DNA of 64,000 nt from Bacillus sp. FJAT-27264 (GTDB taxonomy: Bacteria; Bacillota; Bacilli; Paenibacillales; Paenibacillaceae), in contig NZ_MAQW01000023.1 of NCBI RefSeq assembly GCF_001682855.1, forward strand, positions 328,338 through 392,337, given 5' to 3'. The notes beneath the pieces are model-generated. The model saw only the letters and a program-made list of their open reading frames with translations. It searched no databases and was not told where the DNA came from. This document shows, one piece after another, positions 42,066 to 51,030 of the stretch (position 1 is its first letter; the number at the start of each line of letters is the position of its first letter). The translations under genes and the position numbers were made by a program.

Positions 42066-43070
42066 ATGCGAATCTTAAGTGATAAGGATGTTAGAAAAGT
42101 ATTGAATGTTCAGCAGGTAATCGATCTTGTGGAAGCCGTTTACAAAGCTAAAAGTGATAATAAAACGGAGACATGGCCAACCATTTTTTATGATTTTGTA
42201 CCGGGCAGGGCAGATATGGACATAAAATCAGGTTACTTAAAGAAAGAAAAGGTGTTTGGGCATAAAACAGTTACATGGTTTGCTGATAATGAAGAGAAGA
42301 ATATCCCGATTTTAAAGGGGTTAATTAATGTTTTTGATGCGGAATCAGGGACACCGTTAGGCGTTACTGATGGTTCTTTCATTACAGGAATACGGACAGG
42401 AGCTTCAGGTGCAATCGGAGCTAAATATTTGGCTAGAAAAGACGCTGAGCACCTTCTTGTAGTCGGATCGGGGAACCAAGCTATATATCAAATTGCCTGT
42501 GCTTTATACGCACTCCCGCAGTTGAAGCTAGTCAGGATTGCCGGAAGAGATAAAGTGAAGTTGAAAAGCTTTGTCGATAGCATACCACTTAGACTTCAAT
42601 CTGAATTTGGGATGGAAGCTGTAACAACTATCTTTGAAGAAGTAGATTGTTTAGAAGATGCAGTAAGAAATAGTGACATTATCATAACGGTGACGTCTTC
42701 AAGAACACCGATCATCCAAATGGAGTGGGTAAAGAAAGGAACACATATTTCTTGTATAGGTGCGGACATGGCCGGAAAACAGGAAATAGACTCACGTATT
42801 TTTTCAAACGCAAGCATTATCTTAGATGATAAAGAACACTGTATGCAAGTTGGCGAAATTGAGATACCTCTGAGACAGGGCATTATTACTGAGAGCGATA
42901 TATCTGGTGAAATCGGTGATTTAATTTTAGGGAAAATAAATGGAAGAATGGACAGTGAGCAAATCACGGTCTTTGATGCTACAGGTATGGCGATTTTGGA
43001 TATCTATGCAGCGAAGATAGCTTTACAGCGTGCAGAAGAACATAATCTCGGTGTTGAGTGTAACCTTTAA
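42066..43070 (+). CDS. Ornithine cyclodeaminase / mu-crystallin family protein
   Basis: NAD(P)-dependent protein of 334 aa from the ATG at 42066 (AGAGGTG 5 nt upstream; an in-frame GTG at 42057 lies inside that site). Motifs: the dinucleotide loop LLVVGSGNQAIYQ, GIRTGASGAIGAKYLAR, and EVDCLEDAVRNSDIIITVTS. Family members include ornithine cyclodeaminase, alanine dehydrogenase, ketimine reductase and opine-forming enzymes such as SbnB, so the reaction is open. It is followed 15 bp later by a PLP dehydratase gene; EutC/EutB of ectoine breakdown have the same pairing. AT-richer than its neighbours. Confidence 0.88.
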   Translation: MRILSDKDVRKVLNVQQVIDLVEAVYKAKSDNKTETWPTIFYDFVPGRADMDIKSGYLKKEKVFGHKTVTWFADNEEKNIPILKGLINVFDAESGTPLGVTDGSFITGIRTGASGAIGAKYLARKDAEHLLVVGSGNQAIYQIACALYALPQLKLVRIAGRDKVKLKSFVDSIPLRLQSEFGMEAVTTIFEEVDCLEDAVRNSDIIITVTSSRTPIIQMEWVKKGTHISCIGADMAGKQEIDSRIFSNASIILDDKEHCMQVGEIEIPLRQGIITESDISGEIGDLILGKINGRMDSEQITVFDATGMAILDIYAAKIALQRAEEHNLGVECNL

Positions 43071-43085
43071 GGAGAGAATGAGAAG

Positions 43086-44048
43086 ATGACTTTTAGTTAT
43101 GAAAATGTGAGAAATGCTTATGATCGGATCAGGAACTATTTGAAAGCAACACCCCTTGAGGAGTCCTTTTACCTAGGTGATGAAGACAGAAGATATTTCT
43201 TCAAGCTTGAGTCTCTACAAAGGGCGAAAAGCTTCAAAATCCGAGGGGCTCTAAACAAAATGATGACGTTAACTGAAGAAGAAAAAAGCTGTGGTGTGGC
43301 CGCTATTTCTTCAGGGAACCATGGAAGTGCCGTAAGCTATGCAGCATCAATCCTGGGGATCAAAAATGTAACTGTAATTGTGCCGCAAACGACTCCTCAA
43401 AGTAAGATAGATAAAATTAAGTATTTTGGGGCCGATATCATGCTATTAGGTGAAACTTTTGATGAGGCGCATTCATTAGGCATGAAGTATATTTCTGAAC
43501 ACGGGTTAACCTATATTGACGCCTACTACAGTGATCCGGAAATCTATGGAGGACAAGGGACCGTTGCCATTGAAATTCTGGAACAGAATAAAGATATTGA
43601 TACGATAGTAGTTCCAGTGGGCGGTGGAGGTCTTATTACTGGGATCGCGGTTGCGGCAAAATCTATTAAACCATCTATCCGTATTATTGGCGTACAAACA
43701 GAGGCTTGTCCTGCCATGTTGAAGTCTTACGAAGACAATACTTTCTATGAAGAATATCCTAGCGAAGAATCATTGTGTGATGCACTTCTTGGCGGGGTGG
43801 GGAAGCTAAGTTACGAGATGGCAAAAGATTATGTGGATGATTTCATAGCCGTTTCAGAAGACTCTATCGCCAAAGCAGTAAGCTTTATGGCCAAAGAAGA
43901 GAAATATATTATAGAAGCAGGAAGTGGCACAGCCGTCGCAGCCATCATGGACTACAGAGAAAGAGTTGGAGGAACAAACATTGCGCTTGTTTTAAGCGGA
44001 GGCAACATTGATGGCGATGTATTAACATCTATATTGAACAAATATTAA
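43086..44048 (+). CDS. PLP-dependent serine/threonine dehydratase-like protein
   Basis: Fold type II PLP enzyme of 320 aa. The PLP lysine is Lys51 in SFKIRGA; SSGNHGSAVSYAA and PVGGGGLITGIAVAAKS are the cofactor loops. There is no C-terminal ACT-like regulatory domain, so it resembles catabolic TdcB-type dehydratases, serine racemase, threo-3-hydroxyaspartate dehydratase or EutB, and not the long biosynthetic IlvA. GGAGAG precedes the ATG. It is the second gene of a two-gene operon with the cyclodeaminase-like protein. The likely product is a 2-oxo acid or imine that the partner could reduce. Confidence 0.9.
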   Translation: MTFSYENVRNAYDRIRNYLKATPLEESFYLGDEDRRYFFKLESLQRAKSFKIRGALNKMMTLTEEEKSCGVAAISSGNHGSAVSYAASILGIKNVTVIVPQTTPQSKIDKIKYFGADIMLLGETFDEAHSLGMKYISEHGLTYIDAYYSDPEIYGGQGTVAIEILEQNKDIDTIVVPVGGGGLITGIAVAAKSIKPSIRIIGVQTEACPAMLKSYEDNTFYEEYPSEESLCDALLGGVGKLSYEMAKDYVDDFIAVSEDSIAKAVSFMAKEEKYIIEAGSGTAVAAIMDYRERVGGTNIALVLSGGNIDGDVLTSILNKY

Positions 44049-44164
44049 TTGTGAATACAGTGTTAATTGGAATCCCGGTGACAAGATGCGGAATATGTGC
44101 GGGTTAGATTGACAGGAATCGGGGCTGTGGATATACTTGAAATGTTAAAAAGCAAATGTGTAAA

Positions 44165-44390
44165 ACGTTGATGAAATGGAGTACACCGGAAGATGGCTTG
44201 CACAGAGAACGGGTTCCTTTACGAAGATTGTCGTAATGGCTGTGAGAACCCTGGAGACAGGCCGGTGGAAAGCTGATTTCGGAGTGCGGGTACAAGTCCG
44301 CCGGGGGTTCCCGTTAACAGCCGCGACAAGGCGATCGTCTGCAATTCTCCCGCTACAACGGGATAAGGCGATAACCAGGGTGGTACCGCG
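44165..44390 (+). ncRNA. T-box leader of alaS
   Basis: The T-box sequence AACCAGGGTGGTACCGCG lies at 44373-44390; its TGGT bulge suits tRNA with an A discriminator and NCCA end. Upstream are the Stem I features (GGAGTA near 44175, and an AGAACCCTGGAGAC apical part). A GCT triplet at 44272-44274 (GGAAAGCTGATT) is a possible alanine specifier, not proven. Uncharged alanine tRNA should prevent the terminator that follows and allow alaS transcription. Confidence 0.95.
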
Positions 44391-44397
44391 ATCTAAT

Positions 44398-44426
44398 CGT
44401 CCCTGAATTTTCAGGGGCGTTTTTTT
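44398..44426 (+). terminator. T-box-controlled terminator
   Basis: CGTCCCTGA (44398-44406) pairs with TCAGGGGCG (44411-44419), followed by seven T. It ends 66 bp before the alaS start. Confidence 0.95.
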
Positions 44427-44492
44427 GTTTTCCATTTGTTTTTCCGATTAACCGTGATCTCAAAATTAAGGATAAGACGGGGGCTGTATACG

Positions 44493-47126
44493 ATGAAAGC
44501 AAGTGAAATCCGTTCCAAATGGCTGCAATTTTTCGAAAGTAAAAGCCACAAAATCGAGCCGAGCGCTTCGCTCGTGCCTCACAACGATCCATCTCTGCTG
44601 TGGATCAATGCCGGGATGGCGCCACTGAAGGCGTACTTTGATGGCCGTGAGATTCCGGAGAATCCGCGTCTGACTAACTCCCAGAAATGTATCCGTACCA
44701 ATGATATTGAGAATGTCGGCAAGACGCGTCGTCACCATACGTTCTTCGAGATGCTGGGTAACTTCTCCATTGGCGACTATTTCAAGGAAGAAGCGATTAC
44801 CTGGGCTTGGGAATTCCTGACGGGCAAAGAGTGGATCGGCTTTGATCCAAACCGCATCTCCGTAACTGTATATGCCGAGGACGAAGAAGCTTTCAAACTG
44901 TGGAATGAAAAAGTGGGCTTGCCTGCTGAACGCATCATTAAGCTGGGTGACGAGAACTTCTGGGATATCGGTGAAGGCCCATGCGGTCCTTGCTCGGAAA
45001 TTTTCTATGACCGTGGCGAAGCTTACGGCAATGACCTGAGTGACCCTGAAATGTATCCAGGCGGGGAAAATGAGCGTTGGCTGGAAGTCTGGAACCTGGT
45101 ATTCTCCCAGTTCAACCACAATAAAGACGGCAGCTATACACCGCTTCCTAACAAGAATATTGATACAGGCGCAGGTCTGGAACGTTTTGCTTCGATCCTG
45201 CAGGATGTAGATTCCAACTTCGACACTGACTTGTTCCAGCCGATTATCCAGAAGACAGCACAACTTGCTTGTGTAACTTATAAGGATAGCTTGGAGCAGG
45301 ATATTGCGCTTAAAGTCATCGCCGACCATGTGCGTACAGTTACTTTCGCTGTGGGCGACGGCGTACTTCCTTCTAATGAAGGTCGTGGCTATATTATCCG
45401 TCGTTTGCTCCGCCGTGCAGTTCGTTACGGAAAGACGCTAGGTCTGGATCGTCCATTCCTGCACGAGCTGACTGAAACAGTAGGCGAAATTATGGGCGTG
45501 TACTATCCGTCTGTTGTGGAGAACCGCGAATATATCGCAAAGATTATCCGTACAGAAGAGGAACGTTTCCACGAGACGCTGTCCGACGGTCTGGCTATTC
45601 TGAGTGAAATCAGCAGTAAAGCCAAAGAGAGCGGCGCTGGCGTTATTGCCGGAAAAGACGCGTTCAAGTTGTACGATACTTACGGCTTCCCGTTTGACCT
45701 GACGGAAGATTTCGCTGCTGAGCAGGGCTTGACGGTGGACCGCGAGGGCTTTGATGCAGCGATGCAGGAGCAACGCGACCGTGCAAGAGCTGCACGCCAA
45801 GATGGCGGCAGCATGAAAATTCAAGGCGGAGCTCTTTCTGAACTGACGGTTAAAAGCGAATTTGTTGGTTATAATGACTCGGTAACTGAATCCAAAATTG
45901 TTGCGATTGTTGTCGACAACGAGTTGGCAGACATCGCTGGCGAAGGTACAGAAGCTCAGGTTATTCTGGATACTACTCCGTTCTATGCGGAAAGCGGCGG
46001 TCAAGTGAGCGATACGGGTGTGCTGAGCGGCGGTTCCGTAACCGCTAAAGTCAAGGGACTGTTCAAGGCGCCACATGGTCAGCATGTGCACCTGGTAACA
46101 GTAGAAGCTGGCGAGCTCCGAGTAGGAGATAACGTTCGTGCCGAAGTTAACCGGGCCGAGCGTGAGGACATCGTGAAGAACCATACCGCGACTCACTTGC
46201 TGCACAAAGCGCTCAAGGAAGTGCTGGGCGGACATGTTAATCAGGCAGGCTCTTTGGTAGAAGGTGGACGTTTGCGCTTTGACTTCTCGCACTTCGGCGC
46301 CATTACGCCGGAAGAGCTCAGTGAAATTGAGCACCGTGTGAACGAGCAAATCTGGCGCGGTCTGGATGTAGTGATTGAGAACAAACCGATTGACGAAGCC
46401 AAGGCAATGGGAGCTATGGCATTGTTCGGTGAAAAATATGGCAACATCGTCCGCGTGGTTCAGGTTGGCGACTACAGCTTGGAGCTGTGTGGTGGCTGCC
46501 ACGTTAGCAATACTTCGCAGATCGGTATCTTCAAGCTGCTCAGCGAGAGCGGCATCGGCTCCGGTGTACGCCGGATTGAGGCTGTAACTGGACGTTATGC
46601 ATACCAGTTCACTGAGAGCCAGCTGGATCTGCTCAAGCAATCCGCTGGACTGCTGAAGTCTTCCCTGAACGATGTGCCGAAGCGGATTGAAGCTTTGCAT
46701 GGTCAAGTACGCGAGCTGTCGCGTGAGAATGAGTCGCTGCAATCCAAGCTGAGTGCTACGTTTGCTGCTGAGCTGACTGGCAGTGTGAAGACGGTTGGCG
46801 GCGGCACGCAACTACTGGCTGTATCTGTGCAAGCAGGCAGCATGGATGCCCTGCGATCCACAGCCGACGAGCTGAAGAGCAAGCTGCCTGACGCAGTGCT
46901 TGTTCTGGGCGCAGCCATGGACGACAAAGTGAACTTTGTCGTAGCCGTACCTCAAGAGCTGGTGAAGCGCGGCTATCATGCCGGCAAGCTGGTGAAGGAA
47001 GTTGCTGCAGTATGCGGCGGCGGCGGCGGCGGACGTCCGGATATGGCACAAGCTGGCGGTAAGGATGCTTCGAAGCTGGGCGAGGCTTTGGCCAAGGCTG
47101 AAGAATTGGTAGCAGCGCTGGGATAA
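44493..47126 (+). CDS. alaS: Alanyl-tRNA synthetase
   Basis: Charges tRNA-Ala; 878 aa from the ATG at 44493 (MKASEIRSKWLQFFESK). The open frame extends to 44436 but that part overlaps the terminator. Domains in order: class II catalytic core (TNSQKCIRTNDIENVG, ENFWDIGEGPCGPCSEI), tRNA-recognition region, editing domain with the zinc site HTATHLLH and CGGCHVSNTSQ, and the C-terminal oligomerisation/C-Ala domain (GGGGGGRPDMAQAGG). Normal length. It is regulated by the T-box in its leader and followed by a GC-rich hairpin. Confidence 0.98.
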   Translation: MKASEIRSKWLQFFESKSHKIEPSASLVPHNDPSLLWINAGMAPLKAYFDGREIPENPRLTNSQKCIRTNDIENVGKTRRHHTFFEMLGNFSIGDYFKEEAITWAWEFLTGKEWIGFDPNRISVTVYAEDEEAFKLWNEKVGLPAERIIKLGDENFWDIGEGPCGPCSEIFYDRGEAYGNDLSDPEMYPGGENERWLEVWNLVFSQFNHNKDGSYTPLPNKNIDTGAGLERFASILQDVDSNFDTDLFQPIIQKTAQLACVTYKDSLEQDIALKVIADHVRTVTFAVGDGVLPSNEGRGYIIRRLLRRAVRYGKTLGLDRPFLHELTETVGEIMGVYYPSVVENREYIAKIIRTEEERFHETLSDGLAILSEISSKAKESGAGVIAGKDAFKLYDTYGFPFDLTEDFAAEQGLTVDREGFDAAMQEQRDRARAARQDGGSMKIQGGALSELTVKSEFVGYNDSVTESKIVAIVVDNELADIAGEGTEAQVILDTTPFYAESGGQVSDTGVLSGGSVTAKVKGLFKAPHGQHVHLVTVEAGELRVGDNVRAEVNRAEREDIVKNHTATHLLHKALKEVLGGHVNQAGSLVEGGRLRFDFSHFGAITPEELSEIEHRVNEQIWRGLDVVIENKPIDEAKAMGAMALFGEKYGNIVRVVQVGDYSLELCGGCHVSNTSQIGIFKLLSESGIGSGVRRIEAVTGRYAYQFTESQLDLLKQSAGLLKSSLNDVPKRIEALHGQVRELSRENESLQSKLSATFAAELTGSVKTVGGGTQLLAVSVQAGSMDALRSTADELKSKLPDAVLVLGAAMDDKVNFVVAVPQELVKRGYHAGKLVKEVAAVCGGGGGGRPDMAQAGGKDASKLGEALAKAEELVAALG

Positions 47127-47185
47127 GCTAGAGAACGAACCCGGTCCATAGGCCCAAAGCCCAAATTTCATTTGCGAAGACAGAC

Positions 47186-47217
47186 AGCGGTACTGAGTCT
47201 TTCCTCTCAGTACCGCT
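47186..47217 (+). terminator. Strong hairpin after alaS
   Basis: AGCGGTACTGAG (47186-47197) pairs perfectly with CTCAGTACCGCT (47206-47217). No real U-run follows, so it may terminate weakly or protect the mRNA end. Confidence 0.65.
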
Positions 47218-47337
47218 GCTTCGTGGCCGGGCCATCTGATTTAGGCGAAATGTGGTTTTGGCAATAGCTTAAAGACCAAAAATTTCACGTTTTTTGTAGA
47301 TGAAATGCCAAAAAAAGCGTTATATCCAGGCAGGATT

Positions 47338-47366
47338 TTCTTGTTGGGGCATGAATATGTTATGAT
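47338..47366 (+). promoter_or_regulatory. Promoter candidate of the ireB operon
   Basis: TTCTTG (47338-47343), a 17-bp spacer, TATGAT (47361-47366), about 80 bp before ireB. Confidence 0.55.
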
Positions 47367-47446
47367 GAGGGCAGCAAGTAAGCTGTACAGCAGCGAGTTT
47401 GCGAAGCCGCCTGCTACAGGTGATTTGCAGAAGGAAGGTGTCACAT

Positions 47447-47722
47447 ATGGACTCCATGGACAAAACGGTTAAATTCAATGTGAAGGGCGATGAGAAGGAA
47501 GCTTCTCCCGAGGAAATTCTGCTTGCGGTATACAATGCGCTCGTAGAGAAGGAATATCATCCGATCAACCAGATCGTAGGGTATCTTCTTTCCGGAGATC
47601 CGGCCTATATTCCCCGTCACAACAATGCTAGAAGTTTGGTCCGGAGAAAAGAACGTGATGAGCTGATTGAGGAACTGGTGCGGTTCTATCTAGCCAATCA
47701 TCAGGTGGATAACGCCAAATGA
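47447..47722 (+). CDS. ireB: IreB family regulatory protein (UPF0297, YrzL)
   Basis: Small cytoplasmic protein of 91 aa from the ATG at 47447 (GAAGGAAGGTG upstream; the frame is open to 47399). Sequence MDSMDKTVKFNVKGDEKEAS, then SGDPAYIPRHNNARSLVRR is the UPF0297/IreB family. In Enterococcus IreB is a substrate of the Ser/Thr kinase IreK and affects cephalosporin resistance. The N-terminal Thr (DKTVKFN) lies in the region phosphorylated there. It heads the operon ireB-ruvX-DUF1292-DUF1292 and overlaps ruvX by 4 bp. Confidence 0.95.
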   Translation: MDSMDKTVKFNVKGDEKEASPEEILLAVYNALVEKEYHPINQIVGYLLSGDPAYIPRHNNARSLVRRKERDELIEELVRFYLANHQVDNAK

Positions 47723-48135
47723 AGAAGCTAGGTTTGGATTATGGCGACCGTAGAATCGGCGTCGCCGCGAGTGATATTTTCGGCTGGACGGCACAATCTC
47801 TGGAGACCATTGAGCGGCGCGGAGACGGAAGAGAGTTCGAACGCATCCGCGAACTCGTCAAGGAGCATGAGATCGGAGAAATCGTGGTTGGGCTGCCGAA
47901 GAACATGAACGGCACCGTAGGTCCCCGTGGTGAAATCTGCATAGAGTTCGCTGACAAGCTTCGGGAACAATTGGAAATGCCCGTACACCTTTGGGATGAG
48001 CGTCTGACGACGGTATCCGCCGAGCGGGTGCTGATTGAAGGGGACGTCAGCCGAAAGAAGCGCAAAGGGATTGTGGACAAAATGGCCGCAGCCCTGATTT
48101 TGCAAAATTTTTTGGATGCTAACAGTAAAAGGTGA
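47719..48135 (+). CDS. ruvX: Putative pre-16S rRNA nuclease / Holliday junction resolvase-like RuvX (YqgF)
   Basis: RNase H-like nuclease of 138 aa. Family motifs: LDYGDRRIGVAASD at the N terminus (first catalytic Asp), EIVVGLPKNMNGTVGPRG in the middle, LWDERLTTVSAERVL and the C-terminal VDKMAAALILQNFLD. It takes part in 5'-end maturation of 16S rRNA in studied homologs; the recombination role is less certain. ATGA overlap with ireB shows coupled translation. Confidence 0.96.
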   Translation: MKKLGLDYGDRRIGVAASDIFGWTAQSLETIERRGDGREFERIRELVKEHEIGEIVVGLPKNMNGTVGPRGEICIEFADKLREQLEMPVHLWDERLTTVSAERVLIEGDVSRKKRKGIVDKMAAALILQNFLDANSKR

Positions 48136-48146
48136 GGGGTGCGCAT

Positions 48147-48455
48147 ATGACAAACGAACATATTGGCCAAGAAGAAGAACCGGAAATTATCTATATTCCC
48201 GATGAGGAAGGTAATGAAGAGGAATTCGAGGTCATCATGAAGTTTGAGGTTGACGGTTCGGATGCCAAGTACATGATGGTAGTTCCGCTGGATTCCGAAG
48301 ACGAAGAGTCCGACGAAGTGTACGCCTTCCGTTATGAGGAAGACGGCGATGATCTGCAGCTGTTCATGATCGAGAATGACGAGGAGTGGGCGATCGTCGA
48401 AGAGACGTTCAATACCCTGGTCGACGAGCTGGACGGGGGAGCAGAGAATGACTGA
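48147..48455 (+). CDS. DUF1292 protein, YrzB-like (first)
   Basis: Acidic protein of 102 aa from the ATG at 48147 (GAGGGG upstream; the frame opens at 48132 inside that site). The segment FEVIMKFEVDGSDAKYMMVV, then YAFRYEEDGDDLQLFMIEND is DUF1292. Function unknown; the gene follows ruvX in most Bacillota. It is 12 bp from ruvX and its stop overlaps the start of the next, related gene. Confidence 0.93.
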   Translation: MTNEHIGQEEEPEIIYIPDEEGNEEEFEVIMKFEVDGSDAKYMMVVPLDSEDEESDEVYAFRYEEDGDDLQLFMIENDEEWAIVEETFNTLVDELDGGAEND

Positions 48456-48756
48456 GTTGTCCGCTGATCAAGCGGTATGGACTTCCCGTCTTAAAGATGC
48501 GTACGGAGAGACTGTAGAACTGGAAGATGAGCAAGGCAAATCTTCCGTTTACGATATTATTGCGGAGTTTGAAGTCGGTGGCCGCGGTTACGCGGTGCTG
48601 GAGGGTTCCGGCAAGAACGGAGAATATGATATTCTTCGGATTGTAGTCTCGCCTGACGGGCTTCCTGAATTGGAAAACATCGTCGACGATGAAGAATGGG
48701 AAGATATTTCAGAGCTGTACGACGAGCTTACTTTTCCAGATGAGGATTTGGAATAG
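48448..48756 (+). CDS. DUF1292 protein (second)
   Basis: A second acidic DUF1292-like protein, also 102 aa, from the ATG at 48448 (GGGGGAGC upstream). Sequence YDIIAEFEVGGRGYAVLEG, then EYDILRIVVSPDGLPELENI fits the same small beta-rich domain, with low identity to the gene before it. Its ATG overlaps the previous stop by 8 bp. The frame is open upstream to 48376, inside the neighbour, which I reject as start. It is followed by a terminator, closing the operon. Confidence 0.9.
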   Translation: MTELSADQAVWTSRLKDAYGETVELEDEQGKSSVYDIIAEFEVGGRGYAVLEGSGKNGEYDILRIVVSPDGLPELENIVDDEEWEDISELYDELTFPDEDLE

Positions 48757-48796
48757 GACGAGATCAGCGTACGTTACATTTACAGTTGGCATGAAG

Positions 48797-48823
48797 GAGG
48801 GCGGAGTATTCCGCGCTCTTTTT
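48797..48823 (+). terminator. Terminator of the ireB operon
   Basis: GAGGGCGGA (48797-48805) pairs with TCCGCGCTC (48810-48818; one mismatch), followed by TTTTT. Confidence 0.9.
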
Positions 48824-48905
48824 GCATGGAAAGCCTTAATAAAATTATTGTTGAATTTGGGACGATAGAATTTTATACTTTATAGTCGGAAAGTGAGGAG
48901 ATCCA

Positions 48906-49955
48906 TTGAAATCCGCAGTCCGCACTGTGCTACTGATCCTAGTTCTCCTGATTGCAGCAGGAGGTGGAGGAGCGTGGTACATTTGGAACGGGATGCAGCC
49001 GGTAGCTCCTGCCGGGCAGCCCGTTACGTTCACAATTGAGAAAGGCACGGGAAGCGCGGGAATTGCTGACCTGCTTGAGAAGAACGGGATTATCCGTAAT
49101 AGTCTTTTCTTTAAAGGATATCTGAAATGGACCAAAGAAGGCTCGAAATTCAAGGCTGGCACCTATGTGGCGAAACCAGGCGATACCTATGATGAGCTCA
49201 TTGCGCGGTTGAACGCCGGTGATGTTGTCAAGGAAGAGACCCTGATGTTTACCATTCCTGAAGGATATACGGCAGAACAGGTGGCTGACAAACTGGCTAC
49301 TGCCTCCAAGCTGAATTCGGCTGTTTTTGTGGATCTTATGAATTCCGGCAAGGCGCTGAAAGAAGCCGACGTTCTGGGCATTCCGCAGGATCCGGAGCTG
49401 CGTCATCGTCTGGAGGGATATCTGTTCCCGGAGACCTATGAGCTGCCGAAGGACAGCACGCCGCAAGAAATCCTGGAAGCGATGCTGGAACAGCTGGCGA
49501 AGAAGCTCGATACCATCCCGAATTGGCACGAAAAGCTCAAAGCGAGAGGCCTCAGTCTACATGAGCTGCTGACCGTCGCTTCACTGGTGGAGCGTGAGGT
49601 TGTAGTCGATACAGAACGTCCATTGGTGGCGGGAGTGATCTATAATCGGCTGAAAAAGGGACAGAAGCTGGAGATTGATGCCACGGTTCAATATCTGCTA
49701 GATCAACCAAAAGAAAGGCTGCTCTACAAGGATCTTGAGATTGAGAGTCCTTATAATACGTACAAGAATGCAGGACTTCCGCCGGGACCGATCTGCAACC
49801 CTGGTCTGCCGTCGATTCAGGCGGCGCTGGAGCCGCAAGCTTCTGATTATTATTTCTATGTTACGAAGAAGGATGGCAGCAAGGGTCATCTTTTTGCCAA
49901 GACGTATAAGGAACATTTAGCCAATATCCAAAAAAGCAAACAAACTTCGCAGTAA
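48906..49955 (+). CDS. mltG: Endolytic transglycosylase MltG
   Basis: Membrane-anchored murein lyase of 349 aa that cuts nascent glycan strands and so sets strand length. TTG start with GAGGAG 6 nt upstream. One N-terminal membrane segment (about 6-28), a LysM-like region, then the YceG catalytic domain: TVASLVEREVV with the probable catalytic Glu229, VAGVIYNRLKKGQKLEIDATVQY, and YNTYKNAGLPPGPICNPG. It lies where B. subtilis has yrrL, its ortholog. Confidence 0.96.
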   Translation: MKSAVRTVLLILVLLIAAGGGGAWYIWNGMQPVAPAGQPVTFTIEKGTGSAGIADLLEKNGIIRNSLFFKGYLKWTKEGSKFKAGTYVAKPGDTYDELIARLNAGDVVKEETLMFTIPEGYTAEQVADKLATASKLNSAVFVDLMNSGKALKEADVLGIPQDPELRHRLEGYLFPETYELPKDSTPQEILEAMLEQLAKKLDTIPNWHEKLKARGLSLHELLTVASLVEREVVVDTERPLVAGVIYNRLKKGQKLEIDATVQYLLDQPKERLLYKDLEIESPYNTYKNAGLPPGPICNPGLPSIQAALEPQASDYYFYVTKKDGSKGHLFAKTYKEHLANIQKSKQTSQ

Positions 49956-50053
49956 CGCATTACAATGGAGAGTGGTACAGACTGTGGGCCTTGTTAAGGC
50001 TCCGCAGGGTCATCACTGGCTTGCAAGCTGTGACAGACGTAGGAGGACTATCA

Positions 50054-50986
50054 ATGAATAATAAACCGGAGCTACTGGCGACGGCAGCATCGCTTGAAGA
50101 AGCGGCAGCCTTGCTGGATGCAGGCGCAGATGCGCTGTTGATCGGGGATGACCGCTTTGGCATGAGGCTGGCTGGACATTTCACGCTGGAGGATACCAAG
50201 GCAGTTATAGAGATGGCTCATGCCCGGGGCTGCAAAATCGTTGCAGGGCTGGGCGGTCTGATGCCCAATAGTCTGCTAGATGAACTGCCAGCCTATGTAA
50301 AGGCTATAGGCGAGCTGGGCGTTGACGCTGTTGAATTTGGTGACCCGGCTGTGCTGGCTGCCGTGAAGCAGGAGGCGCCTGGTCTCAAGCTGCACTGGAA
50401 CGCGGAGATGACCTCCACCAACTACGCTACATCTAACTATTGGGGACGCAAAGGTGCATCCCGGGTTGTACTGGCCCGTGAGCTGAACATGGACGAGATT
50501 ACGGAGATGGTGCCGCTGCTGGAAATAGAGGCCCAGGTTCAGGTGCATGGAATGACGAACATTTACCACTCCAAGCGCAACCTCGTAGCGAGCTATATGA
50601 CTCACCAAGGTCGTCCAACGGATGGAGGAAGTCTGGGCAAGGAGCGCGGTCTGTTCCTGGTCGAAGTAGAGCGTCCGGGTGAGATCTTCCCGATCTATGA
50701 AGATGACAACGGCACTCATATTATGAGTTCGGATGATATTTGTATTATGGAAGACTTGCATATCATGATGGAGGCGGGCGTGCAGAGCTTTAAGATTGAA
50801 GGGCTGCTGAAGCCGACAGCCTATAATGCTGCTGTAGTTCGAGCTTATCGTACAGCTATTGATGCGTACGCAGCTGATTCTGAAGGTTATACCTTCCAGG
50901 ATGAATGGTTGGATGAGGTTCGTAAGCTGCAAGACCCTGAGCGCGAGCTGTCCTTCGGATTCTTTTATAAAGAGCAAGTGTATTAA
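50054..50986 (+). CDS. yrrN: U32 family protein, YrrN-like (TrhP1)
   Basis: Protein of 310 aa from the ATG at 50054 (AGGAGG 7 nt upstream). Sequence ELLATAASLEEAAALLDAGA, then HGMTNIYHSKRNLVASYMTH and FKIEGLLKPTAYNAAVVRAY is the shorter U32 type. In B. subtilis YrrN and YrrO are needed for 5-hydroxyuridine at the wobble position of tRNA; the old label is collagenase-like peptidase. It is cotranscribed with the longer U32 gene that follows 44 bp later. Confidence 0.92.
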   Translation: MNNKPELLATAASLEEAAALLDAGADALLIGDDRFGMRLAGHFTLEDTKAVIEMAHARGCKIVAGLGGLMPNSLLDELPAYVKAIGELGVDAVEFGDPAVLAAVKQEAPGLKLHWNAEMTSTNYATSNYWGRKGASRVVLARELNMDEITEMVPLLEIEAQVQVHGMTNIYHSKRNLVASYMTHQGRPTDGGSLGKERGLFLVEVERPGEIFPIYEDDNGTHIMSSDDICIMEDLHIMMEAGVQSFKIEGLLKPTAYNAAVVRAYRTAIDAYAADSEGYTFQDEWLDEVRKLQDPERELSFGFFYKEQVY

Positions 50987-51030
50987 TCGTATAGACCCCG
51001 CAGAACGGGGAAATGGAGGGGAGAACAGGA

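Noticed and set aside
45438..46811. Long minus-strand 457-aa frame inside alaS
   Set aside because: It is a shadow of alaS codon bias; no ribosome site and no known family.
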